Below are positions 13,422 through 20,015 of a stretch of DNA of 23,410 bases, in pieces. The position numbers and the translations under genes are program-made. The first letter of the stretch is position 1. Each line of letters opens with the position of its first letter. Origin of the DNA: a virus. The notes below the pieces were generated by a model. It was given only the letters and a program-made list of their open reading frames with translations, was not told the origin of the DNA and made no database searches. The stretch covers positions 1 through 23,410 of IMG/VR virus record IMGVR_UViG_3300042549_009090, one strand, 5' to 3'.

Positions 13422-14210
13422 ATGGCTCAACTCTAATTCAGGCATACCAAACTGTTCGAGTGTTGTCGTGATGACACGCCCACTGTATTCGCCGTCCGGA
13501 GGGAAGCTATCGTGAACCAGACATCTCTTTACCCATCTGTCCATTCCGTCATACCTTGGCTGAAATGGTTTTCGTCCGTGCACGGTGCGATGGTTATCTA
13601 TTACTAGTAAGTCACCCGTTGACAGCACGACGCTGCGCTTCGCTCTCTGTATCGCTTTGCTTGTTTCAATTAGAGCGTGTTCTGCTTCCGCTCCTATTGG
13701 TTTCATCAGTGTGGAGTCATAAACAAGTTTCTGTTCATCATCACTTAAAATCTGTTTACGAATAAATATATTCGGTTCAGTGTTGGTGCGGAAGCTCTGG
13801 TCGATGCTTGTATAAAAGCTATCAGTTTTCAATGCTGATATCACCGATTCATCTAGGCCATTAAGTATGTCGTCCAAAACCGCATAAGTGGTCTCTGCCG
13901 TGATATCACCTCTCAGGCAAAGCAACAATACGTATTTAGGCATGTAGGGATGGAATGCAGTTTCCGTATGCATCTCCAACTCCACTTTCGAAGAAGATGA
14001 AATTTGGTCAAGTTCAAGTTTGTGCACTGGGACTACATTTTGAATAAGTCGCCCACCTTGTTCCTGTATGTACCCAAATGGCTGACCCAGCTTGATGGCT
14101 TCCTCTAGGAGTATTCCATCCGCAACAGGGGTTGGTTTATCAGTGAAAGGGGTTGCAGGCGTACGAGGAATGTCGCCTATGCCCAAACCGGAAATAACCC
14201 TGACAGACAT
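13383..14210 (-). CDS. Fe(II)/2-oxoglutarate oxygenase, clavaminate-synthase / asparagine-oxygenase-like
   Basis: 275 residues. The metal triad fits this TauD-related family: HTETAFHP gives H81 and E83 (HxE, as in AsnO/VioC), and IDNHRTVHGRKPFQPRYDG gives H211; Arg in DRWVKR is the probable 2-oxoglutarate anchor. Known relatives hydroxylate free or carrier-bound amino acids such as Asn and Arg. Here the substrate is unknown. An amino-acid, nucleotide or wall-precursor modification are all possible. The final residues, ASVAQSDRATDF, are encoded by the tRNA-Arg gene, so the C-terminus is probably not ancestral. A small conserved phage gene lies six bases upstream. Confidence 0.88.
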   Translation of the reverse strand: MSVRVISGLGIGDIPRTPATPFTDKPTPVADGILLEEAIKLGQPFGYIQEQGGRLIQNVVPVHKLELDQISSSSKVELEMHTETAFHPYMPKYVLLLCLRGDITAETTYAVLDDILNGLDESVISALKTDSFYTSIDQSFRTNTEPNIFIRKQILSDDEQKLVYDSTLMKPIGAEAEHALIETSKAIQRAKRSVVLSTGDLLVIDNHRTVHGRKPFQPRYDGMDRWVKRCLVHDSFPPDGEYSGRVITTTLEQFGMPELELSHASVAQSDRATDF

Positions 14211-14216
14211 TCTGTC

Positions 14217-14459
14217 TTACCACGATGTTTCGACAAATTGATGAGTAGCAGAAAGCACAGCGTCCTTATGGAATGGGTCCAGCGATGTTCCGCGTATTTT
14301 CTCTGAAATATCAGGTCGGTGTTCCCACAAGAGATTGAAATACACTTGCCCGTAGCGGTAGCCGAATCCATCGCCCTTCAACTTTTCGTAAACTATGCTC
14401 GCATCTGCGAGAAAGTCATTGAAAGACTTATAGTAAATATCCTGATTCATGGTTTCCAT
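14217..14459 (-). CDS. Small conserved phage protein
   Basis: 80 residues. The pattern YGQVYFNLLWEHRPDISEKI then RGTSLDPFH matches a small protein widespread in marine and actinobacterial phages (RPDLAEQVRGTxxDPF). Function unknown. It is mostly helical. AAGGGG lies ten bases before the ATG at 14459; an ATG at 14450 is possible. It sits between the RHH protein and the oxygenase with very short gaps, so one operon is likely. Confidence 0.75.
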   Translation of the reverse strand: METMNQDIYYKSFNDFLADASIVYEKLKGDGFGYRYGQVYFNLLWEHRPDISEKIRGTSLDPFHKDAVLSATHQFVETSW

Positions 14460-14465
14460 TATAGA

Positions 14466-14798
14466 TTAACCCCTTAACCTTGTGTTGCACTTGGTGCAAA
14501 TGTCGGCCCAAGGGTACGTTTTGCGCATTTCCGCCGGGTGCTGACAGTCAAGCGCTTCGCTAGCGGCCTTGTTGCATAGTTCCCTTACCATTTCAGCCAA
14601 TGATAGACCTTTTATTTCCGCGGTTTGCTTCCAGCGTTCATGGTCTTTTTCTGTAGCGCGAATCAACACCTGCTTTTGCGTTGGTTCACCAGGATTTCCG
14701 GCGCCATGTTTCTTTCGACTAAAGGACATTGTGCTGGCTACGGCATCTACGGCCGCATCAAGATTATCCTTCTCTTCTGGGTTATCGACGCCAACCAT
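14466..14798 (-). CDS. Ribbon-helix-helix DNA-binding protein with C-terminal Cys motif
   Basis: 110 residues from the ATG at 14798, which has AAGGAG seven bases upstream; the longer frame lacks such support. The central part KQVLIRATEKDHERWKQTAE plus IKGLSLAEMVRELCNKAA fits the RHH fold (strand, helix, SLAEMV turn, helix). The C-terminus CQHPAEMRK to CTKCNTRL holds Cys/His that may bind zinc. It is probably a dimeric phage transcription regulator. It overlaps the upstream coiled-coil gene by 17 bases. Confidence 0.75.
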   Translation of the reverse strand: MVGVDNPEEKDNLDAAVDAVASTMSFSRKKHGAGNPGEPTQKQVLIRATEKDHERWKQTAEIKGLSLAEMVRELCNKAASEALDCQHPAEMRKTYPWADICTKCNTRLRG

Positions 14799-14994
14799 TA
14801 ATTTTCTCCTTAAGTAATTCTTCCACCCTACTAGAGAGTTCTGAATTTCTCCGTTCTGATTCTTCAAGGCGTTTTCTCAAGTTCTGTATTTCCGCGGCTG
14901 CTCTTCGGTTGGTTTCTGCTTCTGGGTAGTTATTTGGACGGTAATTCATAAGTCTTTCCAAAATGTCATAGGGGTCATTGGAAGATGTCGTCAT
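14782..14994 (-). CDS. Small coiled-coil protein
   Basis: 70 residues. It is helical from about residue 28 with heptads (AAEIQNLRKRLEESERRNSE, LSSRVEELLKEK) after a Pro/Asn/Tyr-rich start. It overlaps the regulator upstream by 20 bases and the RHH gene downstream by 17, so the three are translated together. It may be an assembly or adaptor partner of one of these DNA-binding proteins. No family is recognised. Confidence 0.6.
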   Translation of the reverse strand: MTTSSNDPYDILERLMNYRPNNYPEAETNRRAAAEIQNLRKRLEESERRNSELSSRVEELLKEKINGWRR

Positions 14995-15496
14995 CCTCTA
15001 CTGATTGTCCCATCTTTTCGATGGTGCCGGCAGCAGCCAAAAGATGAGTGATATCACTGTGTTTTTCGAACGATTCTTTAACAATTGAGTAATTATTTTT
15101 TCCGTTGACTTTTGTCTTTGCTATGAGGTTGTTGTCTAGGAGCATTTTTAATGATTTCAAGACTGCCGCCTCTGAAACCCCCAAGTAAATCGCCAGCGCT
15201 CTCACGGTAATTCGCGGCTGCTGAACAACCGTGATAAGTACGCGAGCCGGCGCAGTCAGCAGGCTTATTTCCTCTGTGACGCTATAGCTAATTCCCTGAG
15301 TGCTGGATACAGCATTGACTATCCTTTTTGCCAGCTCTTCTGGCCCCAAGTGAGAGCTCTCTTTTATAAGCAGTTCTATCGGAGTAAACAACTGCTTATT
15401 AGCTCCTATGTTTTCCTTCATTCGAATCAATCCCCAGTCATGGTCCTTGCTAAAACTACAATGCTGTGGTTTAATATACACCATGCACGTTTGCAC
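14975..15496 (-). CDS. Winged-helix transcription regulator
   Basis: 173 residues. A central winged helix-turn-helix (about 75-135) reads ISLLTAPARVLITVVQQPRI then TVRALAIYLGVSEAAVLKSL and KMLLDNNLIAKTKVNGKNNY, the MarR/ArsR-like pattern of recognition helix plus basic wing. The start at 15496 has AGGG seven bases upstream; ATGs at 15484 and 15421 are alternatives. It faces the HTH/metallophosphoesterase operon across a 64-bp gap that holds tandem CAGTGTCGC repeats. Autoregulation and control of the opposite operon are plausible. Confidence 0.75.
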   Translation of the reverse strand: MQTCMVYIKPQHCSFSKDHDWGLIRMKENIGANKQLFTPIELLIKESSHLGPEELAKRIVNAVSSTQGISYSVTEEISLLTAPARVLITVVQQPRITVRALAIYLGVSEAAVLKSLKMLLDNNLIAKTKVNGKNNYSIVKESFEKHSDITHLLAAAGTIEKMGQSVEDDDIFQ

Positions 15497-15516
15497 ATTG
15501 CGCCGCCCTAATAATC

Positions 15517-15535
15517 CAGTGTCGCACAGTGTCGC
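15517..15535. promoter_or_regulatory. Tandem CAGTGTCGC repeats, candidate operator
   Basis: Two identical 9-bp copies are separated by one base, a 10-bp period that puts both on the same face of the helix, in the middle of a divergent intergenic region. Confidence 0.55.
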
Positions 15536-15560
15536 TCAATCTACAAAGGGGGAGTAAATA

Positions 15561-15818
15561 ATGCTTAAGAACACACTTTTGGACCTTATGTCTCGAATGC
15601 CATGTCGAGTTGGGGAGGTTGTCCAGACCATGGATGACGACACCCAAGAAGCATTTGGACAGGTAATGAGCAGTGAGGTTGGGGACAAGACAATCTCTGA
15701 TGCCCTAAAAACTGAAGGAATCTTGATTTCTCGTGAAGCCATTCGCGGGCATCGTCATTGCTTCCGTGAAGAAACAAGAGACCAGTGCAAATGCTTTCCA
15801 ATCAAGGGGACAAAATGA
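15561..15818 (+). CDS. Small helix-turn-helix protein of the actinophage type
   Basis: 85 residues. AGGGGGAG lies six bases before the ATG. The pattern CRVGEVVQTMDDDTQEAF, then ISDALKTEGILISREAIRGH and a closing CKC resembles small HTH proteins of actinophages that end in an HRxxxCxC motif. The recognition helix would be ISREAIRGHRH. It may bind DNA, possibly its own operon or the terminase/packaging site; neither is shown. Its stop overlaps the metallophosphoesterase start (ATGA), so the two are translated together. Confidence 0.7.
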   Translation: MLKNTLLDLMSRMPCRVGEVVQTMDDDTQEAFGQVMSSEVGDKTISDALKTEGILISREAIRGHRHCFREETRDQCKCFPIKGTK

Positions 15819-16990
15819 GTAAAGAACTAGCTTCCAAACTGACCAAAATCGCCCACAAGCCAGAACTTGACAAACAGCGGCAGCAGTTCTTGAGCGCCCT
15901 GGCTGAGACTCTTCGCAAGAAGGGTATAGACCCTGATGATATCGGGGAAATCAAGAAGGTCTCAACCTCTCAGACGTTGATTAAAAACCTTGAGGGGGAG
16001 GCAGAGGTCCATGACCTTTGGCACTTCCAGTTCAGCCCTGCGTTTGAAGAGGGTCCTTCTTGGCCGGTAGTTCAACCAGGTCCAGCAATCAGCCTGCCCA
16101 AAATGCCGGCTGTGAAAAAGGTCACAAAACCCTACAAGCAGGCGGTCATCGTTCCAGACGCTCAAATCGGATACTACCGAAAAGAAGATGGAACCCTTGA
16201 ATCCACCCATGACGAACTCGCTATCTCGGTCGCCCTCCAGGTGATTGCTGATATCAAGCCAGAACTTGTGGTTTGTGTAGGGGACAACATCGACTTCCCC
16301 GAACTGGGCAAGTACCGAACCAGTCCTGCTTTTGCGCTTACCACCCAAGCGTCGATAGACAGGGCTACTGTCCTGGCAGCGCAACTTCGAGCTGCTGCTC
16401 CACATGCCAAAATCGTATGGCTTGCCGGTAACCACGAAGAGCGTTTGCCCAACTTCATCCTAGACAATGCCAAGGCCACGTTCGGACTACGCAAGGGGGA
16501 TAGCCCTAAGTCGTGGCCAGTAATGTCTGTTCCAAGCCTCTGTCGTTTTGACGACTTCAAGATTGAATACCGACCAGGATACCCAGCTGGCGAGTTCTGG
16601 ATTAACGAAAAGCTTCGTGTCATTCACGGCACCAGAGTTAAATCTAACGGCTCAACTGCCCACATGTATCTCAACTCCGAGAAGACTTCGGTCCTCTATG
16701 GACACATCCACCGCATAGAAACTGCGTTCAAGACTAGAAGAGACTTCGAGGGGGCCAAAACCATTATGGCGGCATCTCCTGGCTGTCTCGCTAAAGTCAA
16801 TGGCGCTGTGCCGTCCACAAAAGGTGGAATAGACCTCGACGGACGCCCGTTAACAGTTGTCGAAGACTGGCAACAGGGCCTAGGTGTTGTCTCCTATGAA
16901 GACAAGGGCGACCACAAGTTCTCCTACGAAGCCATGCACATCTATAGCGGATGGGGAATGCTTCGTGGAATAGAGTACAAAGCCAAGTAG
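15815..16990 (+). CDS. Calcineurin-like metallophosphoesterase
   Basis: 391 residues from the ATG at 15815, which has AAGGGG upstream and overlaps the HTH stop. The metal motifs are in order: IVPDAQIGYY (DxQ in place of DxH), VVCVGDNIDFPE (GDxxD), WLAGNHEERL (GNHE), RVIHGTRV and LYGHIHRIET (GHxH). The family removes phosphates from nucleic acids, nucleotides or proteins. The DAQ change in the first motif occurs in several phage relatives. The N-terminal 110 residues have no clear domain. The link to the HTH protein suggests action on nucleic acid. Confidence 0.88.
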   Translation: MSKELASKLTKIAHKPELDKQRQQFLSALAETLRKKGIDPDDIGEIKKVSTSQTLIKNLEGEAEVHDLWHFQFSPAFEEGPSWPVVQPGPAISLPKMPAVKKVTKPYKQAVIVPDAQIGYYRKEDGTLESTHDELAISVALQVIADIKPELVVCVGDNIDFPELGKYRTSPAFALTTQASIDRATVLAAQLRAAAPHAKIVWLAGNHEERLPNFILDNAKATFGLRKGDSPKSWPVMSVPSLCRFDDFKIEYRPGYPAGEFWINEKLRVIHGTRVKSNGSTAHMYLNSEKTSVLYGHIHRIETAFKTRRDFEGAKTIMAASPGCLAKVNGAVPSTKGGIDLDGRPLTVVEDWQQGLGVVSYEDKGDHKFSYEAMHIYSGWGMLRGIEYKAK

Positions 16991-17069
16991 GTCCCTCCGG
17001 CCGCAATTATTTCATCGCGGTTCCTGAATACCGAATACGCATTACCCAAGAATAGAGGAACACCTAGAG

Positions 17070-17765
17070 ATGACAACCATAGTGGCAATACAGGGAGATG
17101 GCTTTGCTGTAGTAACAGCTGACTCAAGAATCGTTTCCATGATGGAGAACGGAGCAACATCAGCTATCTCCCACTTGGGTGGCAATCTATCCAAGGTCTC
17201 TCAGAATGGACCTTATCTTCTGGGGGCAGCTGGAGATGTGAGAGCAATCAATATCTTGCATCACGCATTCACTCCACCTACACCTCCAAGTAACTTGAAG
17301 GGCAAAAAGCTTGACGCCTTTATTACCAATAAGTTCATACCAGTACTGAGGGAGACGTTCGAAAAGCAGGGATACGCCACTCCAGAACGAGAAGCTTCTC
17401 ATATCGCACAACATGATTCAACCGTTCTGGTAGTGATACATGGTGTTGTATATGTGCTTGACGGAGACTATGCATGGTGCTCTGACTCAAATGGGTATTA
17501 CGCAATTGGCTCAGGTGGAGACTACGCACTAGGCGCGCTTCACGTCCTACTCAATAAGAAAAAGTCACTTGACATACCAGCAGCAAGAGGTGCAGCCACA
17601 AAAGCCATATCAACAGCAGCAAAATACGATGTTCACACAGGTGCCCCATACCACACCTATGTACAAGATAGTTCCGGCACGAAAGACAAACAACCGATAC
17701 CGATAAAGAAAGTTAGTCAAAATGCCGGACGAACAAGAAATAACAAACGCACCAACAGCAAGTGA
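17070..17765 (+). CDS. Proteasome-beta/HslV-like Ntn hydrolase
   Basis: 231 residues beginning MTTIVAIQGDGFAVVTADSR. Counting Thr2 as residue 1, Asp17 falls exactly where proteasome beta and HslV have it. LSKV gives the catalytic Lys (position 41, after an eight-residue insert). GPYLLGAAGD matches the PYLLGxxAG turn, AIGSGGDYALGALH matches the GSG (Ser129) motif, and AAKYDVHTGAPYHTY matches the Asp166 region. There is no propeptide, so Met removal would expose Thr1, as in HslV. The C-terminus is a basic tail (about 35 residues) not seen in proteasomes. Relatives occur in actinophage genomes, uncharacterised as far as I know. It could degrade host or phage proteins. Confidence 0.85.
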   Translation: MTTIVAIQGDGFAVVTADSRIVSMMENGATSAISHLGGNLSKVSQNGPYLLGAAGDVRAINILHHAFTPPTPPSNLKGKKLDAFITNKFIPVLRETFEKQGYATPEREASHIAQHDSTVLVVIHGVVYVLDGDYAWCSDSNGYYAIGSGGDYALGALHVLLNKKKSLDIPAARGAATKAISTAAKYDVHTGAPYHTYVQDSSGTKDKQPIPIKKVSQNAGRTRNNKRTNSK

Positions 17766-18045
17766 TATCCAAGATAAAGGCTGGATGTACTTCGCTGAGT
17801 GTAAGGGCTTGACACACATGATGTTTCCTAGGTCCCATAAGGACATTAGTTACATTCCAGAGGCCAGAGCACTATGCGCAGCATGTCCGGTATCGACTCA
17901 GTGTCTTAACTACGCACTGGAGTTCCCAGTAGCAGACATGCACGGCATCTGGGCAGGGATGACCTCCAGACAGCTGCAAACAGAACAGAAGAGGAGAGGC
18001 GTTGGACCGACTAGACCGACACTCTCGCAAATGTGGGGCGATTAA
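17722..18045 (+). CDS. WhiB-like Fe-S transcription regulator
   Basis: 107 residues. The four WhiB cysteines are C27 (AECKG), C52 and C55 (LCAAC) and C61 (STQC), followed by the GIWAG turn at 75-79 and a basic C-terminal tail (RQLQTEQKRRG). The 4Fe-4S protein should bind the primary sigma factor and redirect host or phage transcription. Known phage WhiB proteins can cause superinfection exclusion or block septation. It overlaps the proteasome-like gene by 44 bases in another frame, an unusually long overlap. This family is confined to Actinobacteria and their phages and sets the host phylum. Confidence 0.95.
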   Translation: MPDEQEITNAPTASDIQDKGWMYFAECKGLTHMMFPRSHKDISYIPEARALCAACPVSTQCLNYALEFPVADMHGIWAGMTSRQLQTEQKRRGVGPTRPTLSQMWGD

Positions 18046-18052
18046 AACACCG

Positions 18053-18397
18053 CTAAAGTCCGCGCACGCCGCATTTCTTGCAGAATTTCATCTTTTGTAG
18101 TTGCTGCCACTCCGGATTACAGTCAGTTTTTCCGCAGGGTTGTATTAATCGTTCGCCAGTAACCCATTCACGTACTACGTCTACCACGTCTGGTATTCCC
18201 TTTACAGCTTCTGGTGCGGCCGGCAATCCTCGCTCTTCACGTATGTCGAGCATTATGCGCGTGCCCACCCAGTCTTGAATACTGACGCCAAGCTTTTTGC
18301 AGTGGTCGACGATTTGGTTTTTGAGCCAACCAGGTATGACGACGTTTAAGTTGTACTTGCCGTCTGGGTCGTTAGCGCGTTGGGGTTCGAGAGGCAT
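18053..18397 (-). CDS. RHH-like protein with C-terminal zinc ribbon
   Basis: 114 residues from the ATG at 18397; a TTG four codons earlier is possible. The first half KYNLNVVIPGWLKNQIVDHC then KKLGVSIQDWVGTRIMLDIR resembles ribbon-helix-helix proteins. The C-terminus has CGKTDC and FCKKCGVRG, two Cys pairs spaced for a zinc ribbon. It is likely a DNA-binding protein. It overlaps the next small RHH gene by 26 bases and is convergent with WhiB (gap seven bases). Confidence 0.65.
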   Translation of the reverse strand: MPLEPQRANDPDGKYNLNVVIPGWLKNQIVDHCKKLGVSIQDWVGTRIMLDIREERGLPAAPEAVKGIPDVVDVVREWVTGERLIQPCGKTDCNPEWQQLQKMKFCKKCGVRGL

Positions 18398-18554
18398 CGC
18401 GTTCCACAAGTGTGAGCAGATATTCAGTGATGGTCATGTCGTAGCCATCAGCCAAATCGGTTATGAAGTTTTTCTTATCTGCCGGAATGCGAATGGTAAT
18501 AGTAGAGAATTTACCAGTAGCTGTTTTTGTTGGTCTCCCCATGCGTTTGCGCAT
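18372..18554 (-). CDS. Small CopG/Arc-like ribbon-helix-helix protein
   Basis: 60 residues. A basic start MRKRMGRPTKTA precedes the RHH core TITIRIPADKKNFITDLA and MTITEYLLTLVER. It is probably a dimeric repressor of early genes. It lies ten bases after the helicase-loader-like gene and overlaps the next gene, so it belongs to the replication operon. Confidence 0.75.
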   Translation of the reverse strand: MRKRMGRPTKTATGKFSTITIRIPADKKNFITDLADGYDMTITEYLLTLVERDASRTPTR

Positions 18555-18563
18555 AGGCGAATC

Positions 18564-19034
18564 TTAGTCCACAAAGGCGTATGCCTGGGACTCCCATTCT
18601 GTTACAACAGTCTTATACACGTCAAAGAATTGCGTCCTGTCGCCGTTTGTGTTGTGGGCGATGTCTGCTATTCCACCCATCTTGTGAATAGCTGCAAGCA
18701 CACACGGGTCGATTGATTTTAAGTCCACAGCTCCGCTGGTGACGCTTCTGGCGAGCTTTTGTACTTCCACCCAGGCTGCTGCCGGCTCAGGTGGTGGAAC
18801 TAATTTACCGGAAATCTGGATTGCTTTTTTGCGTACTTGTGCTGGGCGGGGAATGAATGTTTCTGTTAATGAAAGTTCACGCACTGCGCGGGCAATCGCA
18901 TCATGAGGTAAATCATGTAATGCACTACTCCACACCTCAAGTATCTCTTTCCTTTTATTGGCTACATTCGTAAGGGCGGAGTTCCAGTGTATGTGGATTT
19001 GTACAACAATTTTCTCTAGTTCTTTTTCGTCCAC
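18564..19034 (-). CDS. Replication protein, helicase-loader-like
   Basis: 156 residues from a GTG start that overlaps the stop of the upstream gene as TAGTG. The pattern HDLPHDAIARAVRELSLTET, then FIPRPAQVRKKA, AAAWVEVQK, DPCVLAAIHKMGGIADI and FFDVYKTVVTEW follows the layout of phage helicase-loader/inhibitor proteins of actinophages (F-x-P-x-P-A-x-V-R, A-W-x-E-V, F-x-x-x-Y). It would deliver the DnaB-type helicase to the phage origin. Assignment is by pattern and by position after the initiator-like gene. Confidence 0.6.
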   Translation of the reverse strand: MDEKELEKIVVQIHIHWNSALTNVANKRKEILEVWSSALHDLPHDAIARAVRELSLTETFIPRPAQVRKKAIQISGKLVPPPEPAAAWVEVQKLARSVTSGAVDLKSIDPCVLAAIHKMGGIADIAHNTNGDRTQFFDVYKTVVTEWESQAYAFVD

Positions 19035-19486
19035 TACTTTGCCTCCACTACTTCTTCTACCACCGTCGGACTAATACTAGGTCGTTCTACTACCTCGTTT
19101 ACCAGTGTCCCATGTTGCCGGCGTAGCTCTTGCGCGTCTTGTAGGTTTTCTTGATAGAGCTTTCCGAACTTAGCTACTCGCCACTGTTCGCCGTATCGAA
19201 GAACTAGATGAATGGACGTGTAGCGCTTTTGTGCAGGATTGTCGCCCATGTGCCAGGGGGAGAAGTAACTTCCTATGATTGCGCGCACGCACGCTTCGAA
19301 TCCATAGGCAATTACAGCGACGGAGATGTCTTCTACGCGTTTTGGGTTCAGCTTGTTGCCTCTGCCGTTCTTAGCAGTGTGTACACCCCTCCAGAGCTCC
19401 CAGAGGGCCGTAACGACGTCTGTATGGACTGTGGCGGCCTGCTCGAGGACCTGCTGGGGTATTTTGCGGCGTTTAGCAGTAGGCAT
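19034..19486 (-). CDS. Replication initiation-like protein (conserved phage C-terminal domain)
   Basis: 150 residues from the ATG at 19486. The C-terminal part NKLNPKRVEDISVAVIAYGF then EACVRAIIGSYFSPWHMGDN and KRYTSIHLVLR is the LTPxR...AIxGxxxSxWHMGxN...KxYxxIxLILR pattern of phage replisome-organiser C-termini. The N-terminus is basic (PTAKRRKIPQQ). The GTG at 19558 would add 24 residues, but those codons contain a good promoter. Transcription from that promoter would begin at or next to the ATG at 19486, and no Shine-Dalgarno is present. The neighbouring DnaA-box-like sequence suggests an origin nearby. Confidence 0.68.
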   Translation of the reverse strand: MPTAKRRKIPQQVLEQAATVHTDVVTALWELWRGVHTAKNGRGNKLNPKRVEDISVAVIAYGFEACVRAIIGSYFSPWHMGDNPAQKRYTSIHLVLRYGEQWRVAKFGKLYQENLQDAQELRRQHGTLVNEVVERPSISPTVVEEVVEAK

Positions 19487-19493
19487 GCCGGCC

Positions 19494-19522
19494 AGGATAC
19501 AGACTCTAGACACAATTGTCAA
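19494..19522 (-). promoter_or_regulatory. Promoter TTGACA-N17-TATCCT of the replication operon, leaderless
   Basis: A perfect -35 (19517-19522), a 17-base spacer and TATCCT (19494-19499). Only seven bases separate the -10 from the A of the ATG at 19486. Confidence 0.7.
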
Positions 19523-19525
19523 TAT

Positions 19526-19539
19526 GTGACAACAGTCAC
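19526..19539. promoter_or_regulatory. Inverted repeat GTGAC-AACA-GTCAC between divergent promoters
   Basis: A perfect 5-bp inverted repeat located between the -35 boxes of the two divergent promoters. The spacing suits one regulator controlling both. Confidence 0.5.
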
Positions 19540-19551
19540 CAAAAGTGGTCC

Positions 19552-19581
19552 TTGACACGGTTGAATTTTTTTCGCTATATT
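19552..19581 (+). promoter_or_regulatory. Promoter TTGACA-N18-TATATT, rightward
   Basis: A perfect -35 (19552-19557), an 18-base spacer and TATATT (19576-19581). It drives the structured transcript that ends at 20078. Confidence 0.7.
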
Positions 19582-19598
19582 TCTATTTGGGTTAGTAG

Positions 19599-19607
19599 TT
19601 ATCCACG
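19599..19607 (+). promoter_or_regulatory. DnaA-box-like sequence TTATCCACG
   Basis: 8 of 9 bases match TTATCCACA, in the control region beside the replication genes. A single copy only; it may mark an origin or be chance. Confidence 0.3.
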
Positions 19608-19663
19608 GGGATGACACCTGGTTGAGATACGAGTACAACCAGTAACTGGGAAGACGATACAGC

Positions 19664-19840
19664 TTGTCTGTGGGTGTGTCGGTAAAACAATCGTTCTTCC
19701 AAAAATATGATTCACCCCTCGAAATGCGCAGCGTTAGCTGCCGCATTCTCGAAGGGAAACTTGTTGTAGTACTTACTGCTTTATCGGAAAATGAGAATCG
19801 TTCAGCCCGATACGACGAGTTGACTTTGCTGCACGTTTAA
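19664..19840 (+). CDS. Possible 58-residue protein in the control region
   Basis: A TTG start with GGGAAG about ten bases upstream, or GTG codons at 19670 and 19676, opens a frame to TAA at 19840. The product includes SVKQSFFQKYDSPLEMRSVS, CRILEGKLVVVLTALSENEN and RSARYDELTLLHV, a balanced composition with a beta-like core. It follows the rightward promoter. No family is recognised. The frame also covers the 19716-19756 hairpin, so coding and structural readings compete. Confidence 0.35.
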   Translation: MSVGVSVKQSFFQKYDSPLEMRSVSCRILEGKLVVVLTALSENENRSARYDELTLLHV

Positions 19841-20015
19841 GGTGTATTGGGCGTCGATTGATGACAGCTCTTGTAATCCTGCCGCCGGCTCTTCCGCCAC
19901 CGTCGAAGATTTAGGGCAAATGAGAGCCCCGTTGGGGTTCCGCCGCAGCGAAAACCGGAAGAGCTACTCTTAACAGTGCTGCGAGGGGTTTTCCCCTTCT
20001 CTTCCCTCACAGCAC

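Noticed and set aside
16174-16623. Minus-strand frame opposite the metallophosphoesterase
   Set aside because: Shadow of a gene with complete metal motifs.
19519-19746. 75-codon minus-strand frame in the control region
   Set aside because: It has no Shine-Dalgarno, overlaps both divergent promoters and the inverted repeat, and has no family pattern.
19861-19974. Two 17-codon frames (ATG at 19861 and 19920)
   Set aside because: Very short, within predicted stems, with no good ribosome site.
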